Source: Planctomycetaceae bacterium (GTDB taxonomy: Bacteria > Planctomycetota > Planctomycetia > Planctomycetales > Planctomycetaceae). From it: 14,960 bases of DNA. Where the stretch lies: assembly GCA_003503535.1 (NCBI GenBank), contig DOCI01000241.1:6021-20980 (forward strand), read 5' to 3'. Positions 1-8,369 of the stretch are shown piece after piece. The first letter of the stretch is position 1; every line of letters begins with the position of its first letter. The notes beneath the pieces were generated by a model. The model saw nothing but the letters and a program-made list of their open reading frames with translations. It was not told the DNA's origin and did not search any database. The translations under genes and the position numbers were made by a program.

Positions 1-1
1 T

Positions 2-469
2 CGTATTGCGATGGAGACCAATTCAACGCGGCTCATCTCGATTTATATTCATCAGAATGATGCCAAACCAAATATCACAGGAGTCGACACTGGCACTCAT
101 CCGCTGACACACCACGGCAACCAGCCAGAGAAACTCGATCAACTCAGGTTGATTGAAGAAGCCCAGTTCAAAGAACTGGCAAACTTGCTCGGAGGTCTAG
201 CCAGTTCAGACGCAGGCACAGGTTCGTTACTCGATCAGACCTCTGTCATTTACGGAACATCACTCGGCAACGGAAACTCGCACGCTAATAATAATCTCCC
301 CGTTCTGATCGCCGGAGGCGGTTTCCGGCACGCTCAGCATTTGTCCCTCGGCGGAAATCACGACTACCCACTCCCCAATTTGTTCGTCAGCGTGCTTCAG
401 CGACTTGGGCTCGAAACGGATCAGTTCGCCACCAGCACCGGCACAATGCGTGGATTGGAATTTGCCTGA
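2..469 (+). CDS. DUF1552 family protein, 3' part only
   Basis: This is the C-terminal part of a DUF1552 protein; the reading frame is open to the left edge, so the start lies outside the window. The visible 156 residues contain the family's hallmark tail: HPLTHHGNQPEK, then GTGSLLDQTSVIYGTSLGNGN, then a LPVLIAGGG block and a final LPNLFVSVLQRLGLETD segment. The same blocks occur in the complete homologue at 5040-6389, which aligns throughout. DUF1552 proteins are exported planctomycete proteins usually encoded next to a DUF1592-type cytochrome protein; their biochemical role is not established. The fold is thought to resemble the sulfatase/DUF1501 group, but that is family knowledge and not visible here. 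The stop is followed after 28 nt by the start of the beta-helix gene, suggesting co-transcription. The family assignment is secure; the function is unknown. Confidence 0.9.
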   Translation, partial: RIAMETNSTRLISIYIHQNDAKPNITGVDTGTHPLTHHGNQPEKLDQLRLIEEAQFKELANLLGGLASSDAGTGSLLDQTSVIYGTSLGNGNSHANNNLPVLIAGGGFRHAQHLSLGGNHDYPLPNLFVSVLQRLGLETDQFATSTGTMRGLEFA

Positions 470-497
470 ACGCGGTATTCCCTTGATTGGAGCCAAT

Positions 498-1880
498 ATG
501 AAATATTTCTTACTCGCTACATTGTCTCTACTACTCGGCACCACTTGCTGCCTTGCTGCACCAGTGACGTCAACCGAAGCACTTGTAGCCGCTGTTCAAG
601 ATGGAGCAGAAGGAGACACAATTGAAATCGGTCCAGGCACCTTTGTACTTGAAGCACCGCTGGAACCCAAAGCCGGCATGACTCTCAAGGGGGCCGGCAT
701 GAACAACACAATTATCACGAACGCGGCAGATTGGAATCCCTCGACCAAGACACTTCCTGATCCGGAAATGAAGACGACCGGGATGGACACACATGCCTAC
801 CTTATTAGACTTGTTGACAAAGCGGCAGGGATTACTCTTTCCGAGATGACTCTCCGTGGTCCGCAAATGCACGGTGCGATTTATGGCTGGGGAAATCGCA
901 ACCTGCACCTTCACCACCTCCGGATCGAAAACACGCTGTGGTCGGGGATCCGCACCTTCTCTATGTCAGAAGCCAGGATTCATGACTGCGAATTTATCGA
1001 TGCAGGGGGACGATGGAAACGCGGCGGTTACCCTGGAGTTGATGGCGGTATCACTGGTGGAGCAATTTTTGCAATTTGGATGAAGGACAGTGAGATTTCG
1101 CATAACCGCTTTACTCGCACTCAAATGGATAAGGCGGATGAGTTTTATGGCATCAAGGCACGTCAGGGCAAACGCTGTCGAGTCCATCACAACACAATCG
1201 AAGTCAACTTCTCTATTGAATTCCCTTTCGAGAATGATGAAGACGTCGAGATTGATCACAACATTTGCCATGGAACCGTATCAATCCCCAAATATGCAGG
1301 CGGACCAGTGCCAGATAGCGGTCGCACGTTTCACATTCATCACAACTGCTTTCTCGATAGCTACTCGATTGAATTTGTTCGCAATGGTGTGGAAATCGAC
1401 CATAATTTATTTGATTTCGATGTTGAGAAAGACCACGGAAACCTGATTTCGGGTTTCGGCAAAGCCCCTGCCAGTGGACCAGCCACATTTCATAATAATA
1501 TGATCAGAAATCCTGGCCGCGGAGTGATCTGGATCAACGAGCCCTATAGCAATCTCGAAATCCGCAACAACCACATTATTACCCGCAAGACTGCAACTCC
1601 ACGCACAGAAGGTTTATTCGGATTCAGCTCCGACTGTGATTTCAAAACGATTATCATTCGCGATAATGTCATTGAGTGTCAGGGCCAATCTCGGCCACTT
1701 TTACGCAATGAGAATAGCTATAACGCTACCATCCTCAACAATATACTCACCAACGTTTCTGATACAGACCGTTATGAAAATCCTCAATCCGATCGACCTG
1801 CTGGACTGGTAGAGCCACTCAAATTTGAGTGTGGAGTTCATGGCGAAGTGACAGTCGATGGGGGCTGGAGAGTACGGTGA
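498..1880 (+). CDS. Secreted right-handed parallel beta-helix protein
   Basis: The protein has 460 residues, starting at ATG 498. This start is chosen because a GGAG Shine-Dalgarno lies 5 nt upstream and the first residues form a signal peptide (MKYFLLATLSLLLGTTCCLA, cleavage near residue 20). The open frame extends upstream inside the preceding gene but carries no signal sequence there. The mature part begins with the typical entry of pectate-lyase-like folds (TIEIGPGTF, then GMTLKGAG). It continues with many rungs of the type I-x-H-N or I-x-D-H-N: IHDCEF, ISHNRF, VHHNTI, IDHNIC, IHHNCF, IDHNLF, IRNNHI, IRDNVI and ILNNIL. Such proteins act on or bind polysaccharides outside the cytoplasm, but no catalytic residues can be assigned, so a lyase activity is only a possibility. 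It follows the DUF1552 gene by 28 nt. Its TGA stop lies in sequence shared with IS110 copy A, so the extreme C-terminus may be IS-derived, though GEVTVDGGW looks close to a natural end. Confidence 0.85.
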   Translation: MKYFLLATLSLLLGTTCCLAAPVTSTEALVAAVQDGAEGDTIEIGPGTFVLEAPLEPKAGMTLKGAGMNNTIITNAADWNPSTKTLPDPEMKTTGMDTHAYLIRLVDKAAGITLSEMTLRGPQMHGAIYGWGNRNLHLHHLRIENTLWSGIRTFSMSEARIHDCEFIDAGGRWKRGGYPGVDGGITGGAIFAIWMKDSEISHNRFTRTQMDKADEFYGIKARQGKRCRVHHNTIEVNFSIEFPFENDEDVEIDHNICHGTVSIPKYAGGPVPDSGRTFHIHHNCFLDSYSIEFVRNGVEIDHNLFDFDVEKDHGNLISGFGKAPASGPATFHNNMIRNPGRGVIWINEPYSNLEIRNNHIITRKTATPRTEGLFGFSSDCDFKTIIIRDNVIECQGQSRPLLRNENSYNATILNNILTNVSDTDRYENPQSDRPAGLVEPLKFECGVHGEVTVDGGWRVR

Positions 1881-2105
1881 GCTGGTCAAAGAAATCTAAA
1901 ATCCTGGCTGGCCGTGCCGAGACCTGTCGAGCGAGCAGGATGTCGCCCTGCTGGTTTCTTAAGGAAATGGTCAGTCATCGTGCATGCTGATCGATACTGA
2001 GAAAGAGAATGGTGGTTCTCATTTGAGAAAGAGTGAGTGTGATTCCCCAGTGATAGGAAAATCACAATTTCCACTCAAAGCCACTCTTTCATCGATATCA
2101 AAGGC
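1877..2105 (-). mobile_element. IS110-family 5'-end remnant, copy A
   Basis: Read on the minus strand, this starts with GCCTTTGATATCGATGAAAG, runs through the hairpin leader, and then enters a degenerate version of the transposase N-terminus (LFLGIDQHAR in intact form; here LFLSIDQHAR followed by a stop). The start codon is changed from ATG to ATT, near 2010-2012, and the Shine-Dalgarno is degraded. The remaining coding part still shows the AGCAGG...CCTGCT motif seen in copies B and C. It ends at GAGCTGGTC, immediately after the beta-helix coding region. The element is inactive. Assignment to IS110 rests on the GIDQH motif plus the AVVEVCGFNDWL motif visible in copy B. Confidence 0.75.
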
Positions 2106-2159
2106 CCGTTTTGAGTGTCCGGTTTCCGATCAATCCCACAGTTGCACGGCTTCTGAAAA

Positions 2160-2275
2160 CTACCGTCGATGATGCCGGTTGAGATAATCGATAACCTTCC
2201 GCAGTTCTCCTTCGTAGCGGCTCATGCGTTCGTGTTCGTACTCGATTGTCTGCAGGGGCGAAAGCAATTCTCACC
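2160..2275 (-). pseudogene. C-terminal coding remnant, unrecognised
   Basis: A minus-strand frame reads ELLSPLQTIEYEHERMSRYE, continues GELRKVIDYLNRHHRR and ends in TAG at 2160-2162. The composition is strongly protein-like (a charged amphipathic helix with good codon choice), but the frame is closed by TGA just upstream, so only the C-terminal tail of a gene is left. It lies about 55 bp beyond the IS110 copy A boundary. The family is not recognised. It is reported because no other feature explains this stretch; it could be a chance frame. Confidence 0.35.
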
Positions 2276-2679
2276 CTAAGCTTTTTGCTCACAAGGCCTT
2301 AATGCCGCAGGTGCATGGTAGTCAAGGACTTGCAAATACATCAAGAATCGATCTGCTGAACAATTGGGAAGAAAATAGATCTGGCTGAGACGCAGTAATT
2401 ACAATTTATTACTTTTCAGCATCAGCTGACTTTGTTTGTGAAAAATGCAGTACAATGTGATATATTAACTCAGAAAATACTTCTGTAGATCCAGCGTGAA
2501 AAATCTGTCGTAAGGTGTTGTCAGAATTTATATTTGGAATGCCAGTCACATAGAAGCTTTAATTTTAAACTTAACTTGCTGATGTCAAACTAAGTTCTCG
2601 AATTCAAATCTGCAACTTATGGAACTTCACGCTTCAATGGATATTCGATTAGTTTGTAGAAAATATCGAGTTACACATC
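2276..2679. promoter_or_regulatory. AT-rich leader upstream of the cytochrome operon; weak promoter candidate
   Basis: No convincing reading frame is present in these roughly 400 bases. The AT-rich part probably holds the promoter of the 2680-7858 operon. One weak sigma70-like candidate is CTGACT at 2426-2431 and TACAAT at 2451-2456, with a long 19-base spacer. Planctomycete promoters are poorly predictable by eye, so this is only a suggestion. It would imply a 5' leader of about 220 nt. Confidence 0.2.
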
Positions 2680-5043
2680 ATGGCACGACAATTCTCAATT
2701 CTTATCACGCTTCTTCATTTAATATTCGCAGGTCCTGCAGCAGGTTTTATTTCTCCTGATCCTGTCGCTGTCAAAATGATCAATCGTTACTGCGTTGACT
2801 GCCATAGTCGAACTGACCCAAGTGGGCAACTCGATTTAGAATCAATTCTTTCAATCCCTCTAGTGGATGAGCAGGCGACATGGGAAAAGGTCATCAAAAA
2901 AATACGAGCCGGTCAGATGCCTCCGCATGATACAGATCAGCCTGAGGAATTGATCATTGTTGAAGTTCTGGATTCACTTGAAAAACCACTTGATCTTTAT
3001 GCGGAAAAGAATCCCAATCCTGGCCATACAGAAACTTTTCGTCGTTTGACTCGAACAGAATACCACAACGTCATTCGCGATCTAGTATCAATCGATATTG
3101 ACGTTGACTCATTAATTCCGGCGGATGAAGTGAGTCACGGATTCGACAATATCACAGTCGGAGAACTTTCGCCAACGCTGCTAAATCGATATATTTCTGC
3201 CGCCCAGAAGATCAGTCAGTTGGCAGTCGGCAGATCATCCAATTCGCCAGAGGGTAAAACTTATCGCCTGCGTCCTGATATTACCCAGGAACAACGGATG
3301 GATGGACTGCCAGTGGGAACACGCGGAGGCACGCTGATTTCACATAACTTTCCTCAAGAGGGGGAATATGAAATTCGCATCCGTCTAACAAGAGATCGCA
3401 ACGAACATGTTGAAGGGCTTTCGAAACCGCACTACCTCGAACTGCAGCTGGATCGTAAGCTCGTGAAAACCTTCACGGTAAGGCCGCCTAATCGCAAAGC
3501 GAAACAACAGAACGATTACCGCAACCCTTCTCACGAAAATGTTGATCAACATCTCGTGGAGCGAGTTAACGTAATCGCAGGACCTCATGATATCGGAGTA
3601 ACATTTCTGAAAGAGTCTTCATCGTTGATAGAGTCGTATCGGCAACCACTCGATGTGCATTACAATATATATCGTCATCCTCGACTCAGCCCAGCGATTT
3701 ATCAGATTTCGATTACCGGACCGTATTCAACCGAAGTAGGAGGCGAAACACCAAGTCGAAAGCGAATTTTCATTACGAAGCCGACGGATTCCAATAAGCA
3801 AAGTATGTATGCAGAGGAGATCATTAGAAATCTCTTACGACAGGCAATCCGGCGACCGATCACTGAGACTGATCTTACTAATCCACTGGCATTGTTTCAT
3901 CAAACAAATGAAGAATCCGGATTTGAAGCTGGTATTGAAATGGCCTTGAGTTCCATTCTGGTACATCCCGAATTTCTTTTTCGGATCGAAGAAGTTCCCG
4001 ATGGCGTTTCTTCTACAACCGCATACCATGTGAATGACGTGGAATTAGCAAGTCGCCTTTCGTTCTTCTTGTGGAGCAGCCTCCCCGATGAAGAACTTCT
4101 CGAATTGGCAGAAGCTGGGCAATTGGGTGATCCAGACATCTTGTCAAAGCAAGTGACGAGAATGTTGACCGATCCCCGTTCTGCAGCTTTGGTTTACAAT
4201 TTTGCAGGTCAATGGCTCCATCTGAGAAATCTGGAATCGATCACACCCGATGGAAGACTCTATCCTAATTTTGACGACAATTTGCGACAGGCTTTTCGAC
4301 AGGAAACTGAACTGTTTTTCGAAAGTATTTTGCGAGAAGATCGCAGTGTTTTGGAATTGTTGAAGTCTGATTATACGTACCTGAATGAACGGTTGGCGAA
4401 GCACTATGGAATTTCTCAAATCTTCGGGACTCATTTCCGAAAGGTATCTCTCGGAGAGAATTCCCAGCGAGGTGGACTTCTTCGGCATGGCAGCATCCTG
4501 ACAGTTACCTCGTATGCCACACGGACTTCCCCCGTGATTCGTGGTAAATGGATTCTGGAAAACATTCTGGGAACACCACCCCCTCCTCCACCTGCCAACA
4601 TTCCGGCTCTGGAAGACAATACCGTTTCGGCCAGTTTGCCGATTCGAGAGCGGCTGGCTCAACATCGGGGCGACTCTGCTTGTGCCAGTTGTCATAATTT
4701 GATTGATCCTCCAGGCTTCTCACTCGAAAATTTTGATGCGATCGGACGATGGAGAGAACTTGAGTTGGATCAGCCAGTTGATGCCGAGGGAGGACTTCCA
4801 GATGGCCAGCAATTTTTTGGAGCCAATGGGCTTGAGACCGGAATTCTTGACCGGCCCGAAGTATTTGTGGAGACACTTGTCGAAAAATTAATGACCTATG
4901 CCCTGGGACGCGGGGTAGAATACTATGATTATCCGTCAATTCGTAAAATTGTCCGCAATGCTCGGGATGACGACTATCGACTCTCTTCACTCATTCGGGG
5001 CATCGTAAAAAGCACTCCATTTCAAATGAGGATGTCGCAATGA
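2680..5043 (+). CDS. Secreted planctomycete cytochrome c-like protein (DUF1587/DUF1595/DUF1592/DUF1588/DUF1585)
   Basis: The protein has 787 residues. An N-terminal hydrophobic stretch (residues 5-22) is a signal peptide. It is followed by a heme-attachment motif CVDCH at residues 38-42, in the planctomycete cytochrome-C-type domain. Next come the DUF1587 block (RRLTRTEYHNVIRDL, about 119-180), a beta-rich carbohydrate-binding-like middle (about 210-350), the DUF1595 and DUF1592 regions (about 375-560, with LVHPEFLFRIE and ASRLSFFLWSSLPD), DUF1588 (about 600-690, with TSPVIRGKWILENILGTPPP), a second CxxCH (CASCH, 668-672) and DUF1585 to the end. Domain order and length are normal for the family. 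Such proteins are expected to be exported and heme-binding; their reaction is unknown, with roles in polymer or sugar oxidation proposed. The last codons overlap the next gene (ATGA), showing translational coupling. Confidence 0.92.
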   Translation: MARQFSILITLLHLIFAGPAAGFISPDPVAVKMINRYCVDCHSRTDPSGQLDLESILSIPLVDEQATWEKVIKKIRAGQMPPHDTDQPEELIIVEVLDSLEKPLDLYAEKNPNPGHTETFRRLTRTEYHNVIRDLVSIDIDVDSLIPADEVSHGFDNITVGELSPTLLNRYISAAQKISQLAVGRSSNSPEGKTYRLRPDITQEQRMDGLPVGTRGGTLISHNFPQEGEYEIRIRLTRDRNEHVEGLSKPHYLELQLDRKLVKTFTVRPPNRKAKQQNDYRNPSHENVDQHLVERVNVIAGPHDIGVTFLKESSSLIESYRQPLDVHYNIYRHPRLSPAIYQISITGPYSTEVGGETPSRKRIFITKPTDSNKQSMYAEEIIRNLLRQAIRRPITETDLTNPLALFHQTNEESGFEAGIEMALSSILVHPEFLFRIEEVPDGVSSTTAYHVNDVELASRLSFFLWSSLPDEELLELAEAGQLGDPDILSKQVTRMLTDPRSAALVYNFAGQWLHLRNLESITPDGRLYPNFDDNLRQAFRQETELFFESILREDRSVLELLKSDYTYLNERLAKHYGISQIFGTHFRKVSLGENSQRGGLLRHGSILTVTSYATRTSPVIRGKWILENILGTPPPPPPANIPALEDNTVSASLPIRERLAQHRGDSACASCHNLIDPPGFSLENFDAIGRWRELELDQPVDAEGGLPDGQQFFGANGLETGILDRPEVFVETLVEKLMTYALGRGVEYYDYPSIRKIVRNARDDDYRLSSLIRGIVKSTPFQMRMSQ

Positions 5044-6389
5044 ATTTTATGAAAAAAGCACTCCCGAGACGAACATTTTTACGCAGTGCTGGGACGGCAA
5101 TTGCATTACCTCTACTCGATGCAATGATTCCGTCGATGACGGCAATGGCCAAGACCGCCGCCAGTCCCGATCGGCTGCGTCGATTGGGATTTGTCTATAT
5201 GCCAATGGGGTGCGATATCTCACGCTGGACTCCTCCCGATGGAAAGAGCCTGGATCTGCTTTCGCCCACTCTGCAATCTCTTGAGCCGGTCAAGCAGCAC
5301 GTCACTGCGATTTCCAACCTGGAATTACAAAATGCCTATCCAGGAACTCATGCTACTTCTAATGCTGCCTTTTTGAGTGCTGCGAAAGCAAAACGTACAG
5401 AAAGTACAGACTACTTTCTGGGAACCACGGTCGACCAGATCGCTGCTCAGCAGATCGGTCAGGGCACGCACCTCCCCTCTCTGGAAATGTCGATGGATTT
5501 GCTGTCCGTGATTGGTCAATGTGATAACGGCTATGCCTGCGTTTACCAGAACAATCTCTCCTGGTCGTCTCCCACAACGCCCCTCCCAGCCGAAGCCCAT
5601 CCACGAATTGTGTTTGAAACGTTATTCGGTGAAGGAGGAACTGCGGAGGAACGAAAAGCAGACCTCAAAAAACGTGCGAGCCTGCTCGATTCTCTGACCG
5701 GTGAAATCAAACGATTGCAAACGAAACTCGGCCCACAGGACCGTCAGATGATCAGCCAGTATCTGGATTCGATTCGTGAGGTGGAACGGCGGATCCAGAA
5801 AGCAGAAGTAGACACAGTGAAAAATCCGCTTCCTGACTTGGAACGACCAGTAGGAGTTCCTGCCTCTTATGCCGACCACGCCCGCTTGATGTTCGATCTG
5901 CAACTTCTGGCTCTCAAGGGGGACATCACACGAGTAATCACATTCCAGTTAGCTCGCGAAACCAGCAACCGCACTTACCCGGAAATTGGCGTGAACGATC
6001 CTCATCACCCTCTCACTCATCATGGAAATGATCCAGAGAAAATTGCAAAGGTTGCAAAGATCAATCATTTCCATGTTTCTTTGTTTGCCGAATTTCTGAC
6101 AAAACTGCAGGCAACACCTGAAGGAAACGGTTCACTTCTGGATCATTCGCTTTACCTGTATGGGAGCGGTATGGGAAATCCGAATGTTCACGACCACACG
6201 AATCTTCCTATTCTTGTGGCAGGAGGAGCTGCTGGAAACATGCAGGGAGGGCGACATATCAGCTACGAAAAACCAACTCCATTATCCAACCTCCATCTTA
6301 CATTACTGCGAAAAGTTGGCGTTAAGTTAGATTCGTTTGGCGATAGCCAGGGAACTGTCGATGAACTATTTAAATCACTCGATTTATAA
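5040..6389 (+). CDS. DUF1552 protein with Tat signal
   Basis: The protein has 449 residues and starts in the ATGA overlap with the cytochrome gene. The N-terminus carries a twin-arginine motif (PRRTFLRSAG) followed by a hydrophobic stretch, so export through the Tat system in folded form is likely. The family core is complete: an early RLGFVYMPMGCD segment, a long helical middle (SYLDSIREVERRIQKAE-like, about 235-260), MFDLQLLALKGDITRVITF, then the conserved HHPLTHHGNDPEK and the GSGMGNPNVHDHTNLPILVAGG block. The partial gene at the left edge of the window is a paralogue. DUF1552 is nearly always found with DUF1592-type partners, as here, which suggests the two act together outside the cytoplasm. 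The molecular activity has not been established. Confidence 0.92.
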   Translation: MNFMKKALPRRTFLRSAGTAIALPLLDAMIPSMTAMAKTAASPDRLRRLGFVYMPMGCDISRWTPPDGKSLDLLSPTLQSLEPVKQHVTAISNLELQNAYPGTHATSNAAFLSAAKAKRTESTDYFLGTTVDQIAAQQIGQGTHLPSLEMSMDLLSVIGQCDNGYACVYQNNLSWSSPTTPLPAEAHPRIVFETLFGEGGTAEERKADLKKRASLLDSLTGEIKRLQTKLGPQDRQMISQYLDSIREVERRIQKAEVDTVKNPLPDLERPVGVPASYADHARLMFDLQLLALKGDITRVITFQLARETSNRTYPEIGVNDPHHPLTHHGNDPEKIAKVAKINHFHVSLFAEFLTKLQATPEGNGSLLDHSLYLYGSGMGNPNVHDHTNLPILVAGGAAGNMQGGRHISYEKPTPLSNLHLTLLRKVGVKLDSFGDSQGTVDELFKSLDL

Positions 6390-6406
6390 GCTGAATTCAT
6401 AAAATA

Positions 6407-7858
6407 ATGAATACAATTCAAGAGAAATATCAGAGAGTCTTATCGCTCATTGTCGTCACAATGATGTTCAGTGTTAGCAGTCGTCTTGTGATTGCTCAAG
6501 ATTCCATTTCCCTCCTTGCAGATGCCGTTGAAAACAAGAATTGGATGCAATCCAACGAACTGATTGCATCTGGAACAAACGTCAATACAGCACAAGTCGA
6601 TGGAATGACTGCACTGCACTGGGCCACTTATTACGACAAACTCGAACTGGTCAAGAAGTTAGTGACCGCCGGTGCCAATGTTAAGATGAAAAATCGATAT
6701 GGTGTCTCAGTACTCTACCTGAGTTGTCTGAATGGCAATGAGACAATTGTCGAGCTTATATTGAACCATGGAGGTGAACCGAACCTGGCATTGCGGAGTG
6801 GTGAAACGCCGTTGATGACCGCTGCACGAACGGGAAAGCCAGGGCCAGTTCAACTGCTCCTGGTTCGAGGGGCGGATATCGAGAGTAAAGATCGAAACGA
6901 TCAGACGGCAATCATGTGGGCAGCAGCTGAGGGGAACTTAGAAGTTGTCGACATATTGATCGAAGCCGGTGCAGATTTTCAGACTCCTCTACAGTCTGGT
7001 TTTACTCCATTGTTTTTCGCCATTCGCGAAGGTCGTATTGATGTTGTCGTGCGTTTGTTAAATGCTGGTATTGATGTCAACGAAACGATGAAAATCGAAA
7101 AGAAGTCAAGTAACGGAGCCGCTTCAGGAACGACTCCGCTCATGATGGCTGTCGAGAACGGTCATTTCGAACTTGCCGCAAAATTATTGGAACTCGGGGC
7201 TGATCCCAATGAAAATCGAACCGGATTCACACCATTACATGCAATGACCTGGATTCGAAAACCCCTCCGAGGAGATGGCGATCCCCCTCCTATCGGGTCT
7301 GGCAAAATGAGTAGTCTTGAATTCGTTAATTTACTTATAAAGCAGGGAGCTAAAATCAATGCCCGACACGATAAACATTCTTCAGGCAATCAACGCCTCA
7401 ACAAAACTGATGCAACTCCCTTTCTGCTGGCTGCAGAAACAGGTGATCTCCCACTACTGCGTCTGATGATTGATCTCGGTGCTGATCCTGATTTGAAGAA
7501 CGCTGATAATGTCACACCTTTGCTGGCCGCTTGCGGAGTAGGAATTCTGAGTAACGGAGACGAATCCGCTGGCACGGAAGAAGACGCGATTGCGACTGTG
7601 AAGTTACTACTCGAACACGGAGCGGACGTCAACGCGATAGACGATCGCAATAATACGGCTATGCATGGAGCGGCTTACAAAAGTTGGCCCAAACTGGTGA
7701 CATATCTGTCAGAAAATGGAGCCGATATCGAACAGTGGAATTGTCAGAATCATTTCAAACGGACGCCTCTCGAAATCGCACAAGGTCATCGCCCAGGAAA
7801 CTTTCGCCCCTCCACTGAAACAACAAATGCGATTGAACGCGTAATGCTTGTTGACTGA
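6407..7858 (+). CDS. Exported ankyrin-repeat protein
   Basis: The protein has 483 residues. A hydrophobic signal segment (about residues 11-31, ending SRLVIAQDS) precedes a repeat domain that fills the rest of the protein. About ten ankyrin repeats can be counted, with the usual G-x-T-P/A-L...A...G...V..LL..GA-D/N pattern, for example DGMTALHWATYYDKLELVKK, SGETPLMTAARTG, NDQTAIMWAAAEGNLEVV and DATPFLLAAETGD. Two repeats carry insertions (near residues 285-305 and 375-395). It starts 17 nt after the DUF1552 gene with no strong Shine-Dalgarno, so it is likely translated as part of the same operon. Ankyrin repeats are protein-binding scaffolds; with a signal peptide and this location, it may hold the cytochrome and DUF1552 partners together in the periplasm. 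That role is inference. Confidence 0.9.
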   Translation: MNTIQEKYQRVLSLIVVTMMFSVSSRLVIAQDSISLLADAVENKNWMQSNELIASGTNVNTAQVDGMTALHWATYYDKLELVKKLVTAGANVKMKNRYGVSVLYLSCLNGNETIVELILNHGGEPNLALRSGETPLMTAARTGKPGPVQLLLVRGADIESKDRNDQTAIMWAAAEGNLEVVDILIEAGADFQTPLQSGFTPLFFAIREGRIDVVVRLLNAGIDVNETMKIEKKSSNGAASGTTPLMMAVENGHFELAAKLLELGADPNENRTGFTPLHAMTWIRKPLRGDGDPPPIGSGKMSSLEFVNLLIKQGAKINARHDKHSSGNQRLNKTDATPFLLAAETGDLPLLRLMIDLGADPDLKNADNVTPLLAACGVGILSNGDESAGTEEDAIATVKLLLEHGADVNAIDDRNNTAMHGAAYKSWPKLVTYLSENGADIEQWNCQNHFKRTPLEIAQGHRPGNFRPSTETTNAIERVMLVD

Positions 7859-8163
7859 GCATGATCCGCTCCTCCTTATGAATAAATAATTTGCCTGCTT
7901 TTTATCACTGCACATTTCTCGGGCTGACGCCGAGCCTCCGGTACAACAAATGTGATCTGTAATCCAATATAAGATAAAAGAAAATTGCAAAGCGAATGCG
8001 AATTACCAACTCACAGTTGAAGGCATAGGCTCAGAGGAATTCGCGATTTTCATGGCGAGAAATCTCAACACATCGCGGTAGCGTATTAACAAATTATCCA
8101 ACTTAGTCGAGCGTAGCGTATTTCAATTCCAATCGTGAACTAATAATAGACTTCTCGGCCTGC
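7859..8163. other. Intergenic mosaic downstream of the ankyrin gene
   Basis: No intact gene is seen here. A short inverted repeat CTCGG...CCGAG (7918-7934) lies 60 bp after the ankyrin stop and might end the operon transcript, but no T-run follows. A member of dispersed repeat family 2 occupies 7935-8037. The rest, up to the rve transposase remnant at 8164, is unexplained and has no convincing frame. Confidence 0.4.
7935..8037. repeat. Dispersed repeat family 2, copy 1
   Basis: This stretch (CCTCCGGTACAACAAATGTG at its left end, CACAGTTGAAGGCATAGGCTC at its right end, in part) matches 14506-14607 along its length. Its right third also matches 10731-10763. Read on the minus strand it encodes a hydrophobic segment (about FAIFF) followed in the shifted frame by a part corresponding to ITFVVPE at 14506-14607. 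The two long copies differ by a one-base indel that breaks the frame here. In both long copies the repeat lies 3' of an rve-type transposase C-terminus on the minus strand. Confidence 0.6.
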
Positions 8164-8319
8164 TCAAGCCGCTTTCCTTTCAAACGACTTGATCAATCCA
8201 CCCAACGTATTTCTTAACTTCAATCTGATCGATTGAAATTGTCTCCACTTCGCCAGGCTCCTCATGAATCGGCGGCTAGTGGTCCCGTTCCATATGCGAT
8301 CTTTTCGTATTGTAATACT
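8164..8319 (-). pseudogene. rve-type transposase 3' remnant (nonsense and frameshift)
   Basis: Minus-strand frames read YYNTKRSHMERDH, then stop TAG (8276-8278), then PPIHEEPGEVETISIDQIEV and a shifted GGLIKSFERKAA. This is the C-terminus of the same integrase-fold transposase that enters the window from the right edge (14667-14960), where the corresponding residues are uninterrupted. The frameshift is explained by one extra C in the CCACCC run at about 8199-8203 (CCACC in the other copy). Similarity stops at about 8319, so the catalytic part is absent. It is dead. Confidence 0.8.
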
Positions 8320-8369
8320 GCGGGGCGAACCACAGTAACGACCACCCTGATGTGCAGCAATAATTTCAA

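Noticed and set aside
1886..2074. Open frames crossing the IS110 leaders on either strand (also at 9319-9519, 10742-11050 and 12127-12399)
   Set aside because: They read through non-coding leader and broken transposase sequence; the recurrence is due to the repeat and not to a gene.
4144..4990. Long minus-strand frames inside the cytochrome gene
   Set aside because: They are shadows of a well-supported gene with all family domains on the plus strand.
7918..7936. A terminator after the ankyrin gene
   Set aside because: The stem is only 5 bp and no T-run follows in either direction.
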